Assembly (NCBI GenBank): GCA_937915965.1
Contig: CALGHC010000060.1
Location: 1 to 8,179, forward strand
Direction of reading: 5' to 3'
Length of the DNA stretch: 8,179 nucleotides
From: an uncultured Myxococcales bacterium
GTDB taxonomy: Bacteria; Myxococcota_A; UBA9042
The position numbers and the translations under genes were made by a program. The notes beneath the pieces were generated by a model, which made no database searches, was not told where the DNA came from, and saw only the letters and a list, made by a program, of their open reading frames with translations. Shown piece by piece: positions 1 through 4,374 of the stretch (within the stretch, counting starts at the first letter, position 1; each line of letters opens with the position of its first letter).

Positions 1-804
1 GACCCGCCGATGCCCGACGGCGAGCTCGAGTTGAAGACCTTTAACTTCCTCAATCCGGACTCCGGGCGCTCGGTCTTCCGCCAAAGTGCGCTCGACACGC
101 TCTTCCTTGCCGGGATGGTCGCTGACGGCATGATCGACGTGCCGGCGTCGTTGGCGCCCGCCAGCGTGCAAGTGCAGATGCACGAACACCGCATGACCTT
201 CATGGGCCACAGCCAGGGCGGCATCAGCGGCGTACTTGTGGGAGCCGTCGAGCCGTCGTTGAAGGCCTACGTGCTGTCGGGGGGCGGCGGCGGTCTCTCT
301 TTGACGATCATGCTGCGCAAGGACCAGGGAGACATCTCGGGGATCGTCACCGGGATCCTATCTCTCGACGAGTTCGAGCTCTCCGAGTTCCACCCGGCGA
401 TCTCGCTCGTGCAGATGCTCGTCGACACGACCGACCCGCTGGCCTACGGCGGTCGCTTCTTCCGACGTGACGCGGGTACGCGACCGCCCCATGTGCTGAT
501 GACCGAGGGCCTGCACGACGAACAAACACCGTCGGCGACGGCTGAGACGCTGGCCGCGTCGATGCGGCTGGGGGTGGTGGAACCAGCGGCCCACTACAGC
601 GACGGGATGGCGCTGCTTGAACTGCCAGTGTGGAAGACGCCCGTGCACAACAACCGCAGCGACGGCGACCAGACGTGGACCGCGGTGTTGGCGCAATACC
701 CCAACAACGACCACTTCGCGGTGTTCCAGAACGAGAGCGCGGCGCGACGCTATGCGGACTTCCTCGAGGGAGTGGTGTCAACCGGCGAAGGGATCGTCCA
801 CTGA
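1..804 (+). CDS. Alpha/beta hydrolase (lipase/esterase-like), C-terminal part
   Basis: The reading frame is open from the first base, so the gene starts outside the window; 267 residues and the TGA stop at 802-804 are seen. The nucleophile elbow GHSQGG has its serine codon at 211-213. The likely acid is the Asp codon at 517-519 in GLHDEQTP, followed by a helix, the usual layout of the hydrolase strand-7 loop. The likely base is the His codon at 712-714 in NNDHFAVF. Order and spacing give a complete Ser-Asp-His triad, so the enzyme should be active, probably on an ester or lipid. The RQSALD stretch near residue 28 resembles large secreted lipase-like hydrolases of Gammaproteobacteria and Myxococcota; this is a family impression. 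A run of five glycines follows the strand after the elbow. Substrate and secretion cannot be judged without the N-terminus. Nothing links it functionally to the genes that follow, and a 244-base gap separates it from ompH. Confidence 0.85.
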   Translation, partial: DPPMPDGELELKTFNFLNPDSGRSVFRQSALDTLFLAGMVADGMIDVPASLAPASVQVQMHEHRMTFMGHSQGGISGVLVGAVEPSLKAYVLSGGGGGLSLTIMLRKDQGDISGIVTGILSLDEFELSEFHPAISLVQMLVDTTDPLAYGGRFFRRDAGTRPPHVLMTEGLHDEQTPSATAETLAASMRLGVVEPAAHYSDGMALLELPVWKTPVHNNRSDGDQTWTAVLAQYPNNDHFAVFQNESAARRYADFLEGVVSTGEGIVH

Positions 805-811
805 TGCAGGT

Positions 812-857
812 CGAGCGAGGAGCGGCGGCACGGCGAGCGAGGGGCGGCGCGACCCGG
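812..857. repeat. Imperfect tandem duplication of about 22 bp after the hydrolase stop
   Basis: Two adjacent copies begin at 812 and 834. Their first 16 bases, CGAGCGAGGRGCGGCG, differ at a single position (A at 821, G at 843), and the ends diverge. The second copy runs into the perfect palindrome CCCGGCCGGG at 853-862. It lies in the intergenic gap just after the hydrolase stop. No function is evident; a local slippage duplication in GC-rich DNA is the simplest reading. Confidence 0.45.
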
Positions 858-905
858 CCGGGAATGCGGCCCCCTGATGCTTGGTTGATGGCGTCGGGAC
901 CTTTG

Positions 906-935
906 TGGCGGCGGCGACGGGTGCGCCCGCCGCCA
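906..935 (+). other. GC-rich hairpin between the hydrolase and ompH
   Basis: TGGCGGCGG at 906-914 is perfectly complementary to CCGCCGCCA at 927-935, giving a 9-bp stem with a 12-base loop. There is no T-tract after it on either strand, so it is not a canonical intrinsic terminator. It lies downstream of the hydrolase and upstream of the predicted ompH promoter, where it could help end hydrolase transcription. Chance inverted repeats of this kind are common at this GC content. Confidence 0.3.
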
Positions 936-964
936 TCCGCGCCCGGGTCCGCCCTGGGTTCGCC

Positions 965-993
965 TTGACCGTCCTCCTGCGAAGGGGGATAAC
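965..993 (+). promoter_or_regulatory. Candidate sigma70-type promoter for ompH
   Basis: TTGACC at 965-970 matches the -35 consensus at five of six positions. GATAAC at 988-993 matches the -10 consensus at four of six, and the spacer is exactly 17 bases. Transcription would start near base 1000 and give a leader of about 50 bases before the ompH ATG. It lies in the only sizeable gap upstream of ompH, which supports it. No operator is recognisable around it. Confidence 0.55.
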
Positions 994-1048
994 GCGCCGA
1001 TTCCGCGCCTCGCAATGAGGCAGAGCACGCCCAGAGAGGAAGCCCGCC

Positions 1049-1639
1049 ATGAAGTTCCCGCGCTACAGTCGCCTTCGCTCGCTCGCCATGAGCGCCACGC
1101 TCGTCGCCGTCATGGCGAGTGGTGCCGCGTTCGCCAAGGGCGAGTCCCTGAAGATCGCCGTCGTCGACCTTCAGGAGATTCTCACCTCGACCCGAGTCGG
1201 CAAGGCCGCCCAGGCAAAGTTCGAAAGGGTCCGCAAGAACAAGCGCCGGGAGCTTGAGAAGATCGACAAGGGGCTGCAGGCAAAGGAAAAGGACCTCGTG
1301 CGGGCTCGCATGGAGATCGAAAAAGAGATCGCCGCCGCAGGCGGGCTCGACAAGATCCCAGACGCCCTCAAGGCAAAAGCCACCGCGTTCCAGAAATCGG
1401 CGCAGGAGTTCCAGCAGAAGGTCGTGGACTTTCAAAAGACGCAGCGAAGCATGGTCGAGGACCTGGCCAAGCAGGAGGGCGACCTTCTCAAGCCGGTCGA
1501 ACAGAGCATCCGCAAGCACATCGACGCGGTCGCCAAAGCGCAGGGCTACGATCTCGTGCTCAGCCGCCAGGTAGCGATCTACGCCACCGCGGCGATCGAC
1601 ATCACCGGTGAGGTCGCGCGCCGGGTCAACGCCGACTAG
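1049..1639 (+). CDS. skp: OmpH/Skp family periplasmic chaperone
   Basis: This 196-residue protein would hold unfolded outer-membrane proteins in the periplasm and pass them to BamA. It starts with a basic n-region and hydrophobic core ending in GAAFA, a signal peptide with likely cleavage after Ala29. The mature protein opens with LKIAVVDLQEIL, the typical first beta strand of the family. A long Lys/Glu/Gln-rich stretch from about residue 55 to 150 is the coiled-coil tentacle, and the closing YDLVLSRQVAIYATAAIDIT returns to the small beta body with a helical end. Length and layout are normal for the family. The ATG at 1049 is preceded by GAGAGGA at 1034-1040, eight bases away; the internal Met14 would leave a poorer signal peptide. 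A candidate promoter lies at 965-993. The next gene follows 57 bases downstream on the same strand. In many deltaproteobacteria this gene directly follows bamA on one strand; here the two are on opposite strands, about 2.7 kb apart. Confidence 0.92.
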   Translation: MKFPRYSRLRSLAMSATLVAVMASGAAFAKGESLKIAVVDLQEILTSTRVGKAAQAKFERVRKNKRRELEKIDKGLQAKEKDLVRARMEIEKEIAAAGGLDKIPDALKAKATAFQKSAQEFQQKVVDFQKTQRSMVEDLAKQEGDLLKPVEQSIRKHIDAVAKAQGYDLVLSRQVAIYATAAIDITGEVARRVNAD

Positions 1640-1683
1640 CGGTCGCAACGCGGCGCGAGGGCGGGGGCGAACAGCGTGTCCAT

Positions 1684-1688
1684 GGGAG
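1684..1688 (+). promoter_or_regulatory. Ribosome binding site deciding the lipoprotein start
   Basis: GGGAG lies eight bases before the ATG at 1697. Two other in-frame starts exist, GTG at 1676 and ATG at 1682. The G-rich stretch at 1662-1666 could serve the GTG. The 1697 start gives the shortest and most typical lipoprotein signal peptide, so it is preferred. Confidence 0.5.
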
Positions 1689-1696
1689 TCGCCGTG

Positions 1697-3802
1697 ATGA
1701 CGCGCCAGGCGGCCCAGATTGCGCTGTGCCTGATCGCCGCCGTGGGCTGCCGGCGCGACGCCGATCGGCCGTTGCCGCGTGCGTCCCTCTACACGGATGT
1801 CGGCCAGAGCGAGCCAGAGCCGTTGTCGAGCGCTCGCGGTGGCATTCTGGAACGGGCGGAATCGCGGGTCGGGGCCGAGCCCGACGATCGCGCTGATCTT
1901 GCCGCCCCCCTGCCCGACAACGTCGTCGTGAGCGCTGACCTGTCCGCCCGGGATGAGGCCGCAAGCCAGGCCGCCAGCGACGACCGCAGCGACTCGCGGC
2001 GGCGAGGCCGGCATGCGGTGATCGATCAAGACTGGTACCGCCTCGACGCGAGCGACGAATCGGGGCTCGTCTCGCTCGTCGAGCTGCGCGACGCCCCGGC
2101 TTGCGCGGTGCTCGAGGCCTTCGACGACCCGGAGAAGCCAGCGTGGGCACAAGCCCGCCTTCACCGAGGAGGGAGGCCTGCGCTTCCATCGGTGCGCCGC
2201 ACGGCCACGCCGATCTGGCTGCGCGTCTCGTGCCAGGTAAGGAAGGGCGCGGACCGTGAGGGCGTCGGCGGCTCGTACAGGCTGGCGGTCAGCACACGGC
2301 CGCAGCAGCTGGACGAGGAGAGCGAGCCCAACAACGTCGTCGGCCCGCACACGGTGCTGGTACCGTTCGGAGACAGCTTCCAGGGCACCTTCGCGCCGGC
2401 GGACGACAGCGACGTCCTGCGCCTCGACCTGAAGGCGGCGCCGCCGGGCGAAGCGCTGATGTTGAGCATCGCAGGTGTGCCCGATGTCGAGGTTGTGGCG
2501 ACGCTGACTGGCACAGACGGCTCGGTGCTGCTGAGCCGCAGACCAGCGCGAGGCGACGCGATCGTCATCCCCAACATCGACGTACGGCGAGTCGGCGACC
2601 ACCCGCTGCTGACGCTGCGGGCGCGTTCTGGTGCGGCTCCGGACAGCCCGTATGCGGTGCAGGTTCGAACCTACGTGCCGGGGGAATGCCCGGACCCACA
2701 GGCGTGCCCCAAGCGTGTGCCGATCGAGCGCGAACCCAACGACGAGCCAGCGCGCGCCTTCGGGATCGCTGCGGGCGGTTTGATTACGGGCCTGATCGAT
2801 GGCCCGGGCGATGCCGACTGGTACGAGGTCGATGGCCGCGTCGGCGCTGTGGTCGCGGTCACGCTGGAGCCGCCCGAGGGTCTGAAGTTGCGCCTGCGTC
2901 TGGTGCTGGCCGGCGAGGAGGTCGTCGCGCTTGAATCCCAGGCGCCTGGCGAGGCCATTCGTCTCCCCGGTTGGCGCCTGCGGAGTCGCTGGGTGCATCT
3001 GGTCGTCCAAGCGCTCGATGGCGCCTTCGACCGGAGCGGGGTCTACCGGCTGCAGGTGCAGATCGACGAGCGCCCCGACTTCGAGGCCGAATCGGCCACG
3101 GGCGCGGATGCGGACGGAACGGGCGGCATCGAGGCCCTGGTCGCGAGCGGCGACGGCGGCTGGACGCGCAGCGGTGCGCTGGTTCCAGCCGGTGACGTCG
3201 ACACGTTCATCCTGGATCTCAGAGATCGGACGGCGCCATTTGTCGGGCGCCTGAACTGTGGGGGAGACGGCGGCCCGGGTCTGCGCTGTGCGATCCACAG
3301 CGGCGACCAGCCAGTCGTTGACATGCCAGTCGTTGAGATGCCAGTCGTTGAGATGCCAGTCGTTGGGGTGCCAGTCGTTGAGATGAACGGGTCAGCCGCG
3401 GGGAAGGCGACAACGACCGCCCCACGGCCGGCCGATCTGGTCCCGCCTGCCGCAGCCGAATCCGCCGCGGGCTCCGTGCCCGGCACGCCGGCGGCTGATC
3501 GACGAACCGGCGCGATGGTCGTCTTGCAGCCGGCGCTCTATCGCGTCTCCATACGCGCCGAACCGCCGCGACCGACCGTGGGGGCCTGGGAGCTGCGCCT
3601 GGTCGCCGCCGATCCGATCCTGGATGCGGTCTGGCTCGCCAAGCTGGCGACCGCGACCGGGCTGCCCGGACCGGCGACACCCGAATCGGCTGGCCTGGGC
3701 GAGCCGACAGCGGTCAAGCGCCCTGCGGCGCCTTTCTCGCCCGCGAAGCCGGGATCGCAGCGAGGGCCTGCCGCGCTGCCTCGACGAGAGATTCGGCAGT
3801 GA
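1697..3802 (+). CDS. Large lipoprotein with multiple PPC-like (pre-peptidase C-terminal) modules
   Basis: This 701-residue protein begins with a lipoprotein signal peptide: MTRQ, a hydrophobic stretch, then AAVGC with the lipidated Cys at 18. The +2 residue is Arg, not the Asp that retains lipoproteins in the inner membrane of E. coli, so outer-membrane sorting is likely. At least four modules resemble PPC beta-sandwich domains. Module 1 has DWY at 112-114. Module 2 has EPNN at 210 and DDSDVLRLDL from 236. Module 3 has EPND at 346 and DADWY ending at 376, the best match. Module 4 has GDVDTF at 499-504. PPC modules usually sit beside secreted proteases or act in binding; no catalytic domain is visible, so the function is unknown. 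Residues 539-563 are a five-unit PVVEM-type repeat, and the 563-600 region is a low-complexity Ala/Pro linker. The last 29 codons overlap the convergent redoxin-like gene. The 57-base gap after ompH, with no terminator, suggests cotranscription. Upstream in-frame starts at 1676 and 1682 are possible. Confidence 0.8.
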   Translation: MTRQAAQIALCLIAAVGCRRDADRPLPRASLYTDVGQSEPEPLSSARGGILERAESRVGAEPDDRADLAAPLPDNVVVSADLSARDEAASQAASDDRSDSRRRGRHAVIDQDWYRLDASDESGLVSLVELRDAPACAVLEAFDDPEKPAWAQARLHRGGRPALPSVRRTATPIWLRVSCQVRKGADREGVGGSYRLAVSTRPQQLDEESEPNNVVGPHTVLVPFGDSFQGTFAPADDSDVLRLDLKAAPPGEALMLSIAGVPDVEVVATLTGTDGSVLLSRRPARGDAIVIPNIDVRRVGDHPLLTLRARSGAAPDSPYAVQVRTYVPGECPDPQACPKRVPIEREPNDEPARAFGIAAGGLITGLIDGPGDADWYEVDGRVGAVVAVTLEPPEGLKLRLRLVLAGEEVVALESQAPGEAIRLPGWRLRSRWVHLVVQALDGAFDRSGVYRLQVQIDERPDFEAESATGADADGTGGIEALVASGDGGWTRSGALVPAGDVDTFILDLRDRTAPFVGRLNCGGDGGPGLRCAIHSGDQPVVDMPVVEMPVVEMPVVGVPVVEMNGSAAGKATTTAPRPADLVPPAAAESAAGSVPGTPAADRRTGAMVVLQPALYRVSIRAEPPRPTVGAWELRLVAADPILDAVWLAKLATATGLPGPATPESAGLGEPTAVKRPAAPFSPAKPGSQRGPAALPRREIRQ
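3311..3385 (+). repeat. Five 15-bp tandem repeats inside the lipoprotein gene
   Basis: Five units of consensus CCAGTCGTTGAGATG run in frame and encode the pentapeptide PVVEM (residues 539-563). Units 2, 3 and 5 are identical. Unit 1 differs at one base, giving PVVDM, and unit 4 at two, giving PVVGV. There are no synonymous differences, which points to recent slippage expansion. Because the unit is a multiple of three, copy-number change would lengthen or shorten the linker after module 4 without breaking the frame. Confidence 0.93.
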
Positions 3803-4208
3803 TGCTGACGGCGACGCGGCCGCCGGGCTCGACCAGAACGGCGAGCGGCAGAGCCTCTTCCTCGCCCACAACGGCGCCGAGACGGCGGGCGGTTTGACCA
3901 TCCACATCGACGACCCGCTCGACCCCAGCCTCGGCGCCCGACTCGTCGGCGGCAGCGGGCCAGGGCCCGTCACTGGCGACCGCCACGAGGGTCACAGCCG
4001 TGGTTCGCCCGGCGGCACCGCCGATGGCTGCCAGTGCATCGACGAGGACGTCAGCGCCGCCAACCAGGATCAGCAGATAGCGACCGGCATAGTCGGCTGC
4101 CTTGCGCCGCCCGGTCACGAGGATCAGATCTGGCAGTGGGTCGCCGGGCTGCAGGTGCCGCGGGGCGCCGGCGCCAGCGGCTTGGGCGGCGTGCGATTCG
4201 GTATCCAC
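3714..4208 (-). CDS. Cysteine-free redoxin (AhpC/TSA, thioredoxin-fold)-like protein
   Basis: This 164-residue protein has no signal peptide and is probably cytoplasmic. Three stretches match the peroxiredoxin/redoxin pattern: PGDPLPDLILVTGRRKAADY (21-40) with AGRYLLILVGG (41-51), the usual opening and first long strand; VVDVDGQTARRLGA (99-112), the family's 'D-x-dG-x-a-x-x-yG' segment; and LPLAVLVEPGGRVAVSI (120-136), with Pro121 at the cis-proline position. A final helix covers 138-152. The whole protein lacks cysteine, so neither peroxidatic nor resolving Cys exists and thiol redox chemistry is not expected; a binding or scaffold role is an inference. Similar redoxin-like domains occur next to 2OG-Fe(II) oxygenase domains, but this one stands alone. 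The start is GTG at 4208, preceded by GGAGT at 4219-4215; an in-frame TAA at 4223-4221 excludes any earlier start. It lies 166 bases after bamA on the same strand, and its 3' end overlaps the opposing lipoprotein gene by 89 bases. Codons are GC-rich at third positions like its neighbours. Confidence 0.72.
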   Translation of the reverse strand: MDTESHAAQAAGAGAPRHLQPGDPLPDLILVTGRRKAADYAGRYLLILVGGADVLVDALAAIGGAAGRTTAVTLVAVASDGPWPAAADESGAEAGVERVVDVDGQTARRLGAVVGEEEALPLAVLVEPGGRVAVSITAESLVEAARQALAAIPASRARKAPQGA

Positions 4209-4214
4209 CGTGCA

Positions 4215-4219
4215 ACTCC
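4215..4219 (-). promoter_or_regulatory. Ribosome binding site of the redoxin-like gene
   Basis: On the minus strand GGAGT reads from 4219 to 4215, six bases before the GTG start at 4208. It lies between the in-frame TAA (4223-4221) and the start, and the octamer repeat ends only six bases upstream of it at 4226. This fixes the start codon of the gene. Confidence 0.65.
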
Positions 4220-4225
4220 GTTATG

Positions 4226-4297
4226 GCTTCGTAGCTTCGTAGCTTCGTAGCTTCGTGGCTTCGTGGCTTCGTGGCTTCGTGGCTTCGTGGCTTCGCG
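4226..4297. repeat. 8-bp tandem repeat (nine units) between bamA and the redoxin-like gene
   Basis: On the plus strand there are three GCTTCGTA units (4226-4249), five GCTTCGTG units (4250-4289) and one decayed GCTTCGCG (4290-4297). Read on the minus strand, the direction of the flanking genes, the unit is CACGAAGC or TACGAAGC. The two variants sit in blocks, as expected when a mutated unit is then amplified by slippage. The array is non-coding by position, in the 166-base spacer after the bamA stop, and it ends six bases before the downstream ribosome binding site. Frames through it are open because an 8-bp unit yields an 8-residue peptide repeat (SHEATKPR on the minus strand); this is a by-product, not a gene. 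The rest of the spacer (4298-4374) shows no clear signal. Confidence 0.95.
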
Positions 4298-4374
4298 CGA
4301 TCGTTTTTGCGAGGCGGCGGCAGCGCACCGCCACATCGCCGGCTGCTCTCTGCGGCGAGCCAGTCTGCCGCGAT

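Noticed and set aside
347..3298. Very long minus-strand open frame (983 codons) antisense to ompH and the lipoprotein
   Set aside because: The translation is Arg/Ala-rich without domains or secondary-structure pattern, crosses an intergenic gap, and mirrors two well-supported plus-strand genes. Long antisense frames are expected at this GC content.
4226..4297. CRISPR-like array
   Set aside because: The units are 8 bp, directly adjacent and without spacers, so this is a simple tandem repeat.
4304..4332. Possible terminator after bamA: GGCGG/CCGCC hairpin (4316-4332) beside a five-base T run (4304-4308)
   Set aside because: On the minus strand, the direction of bamA, the run reads as A after the hairpin, and on the plus strand it precedes the hairpin. 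The stem is only five pairs.
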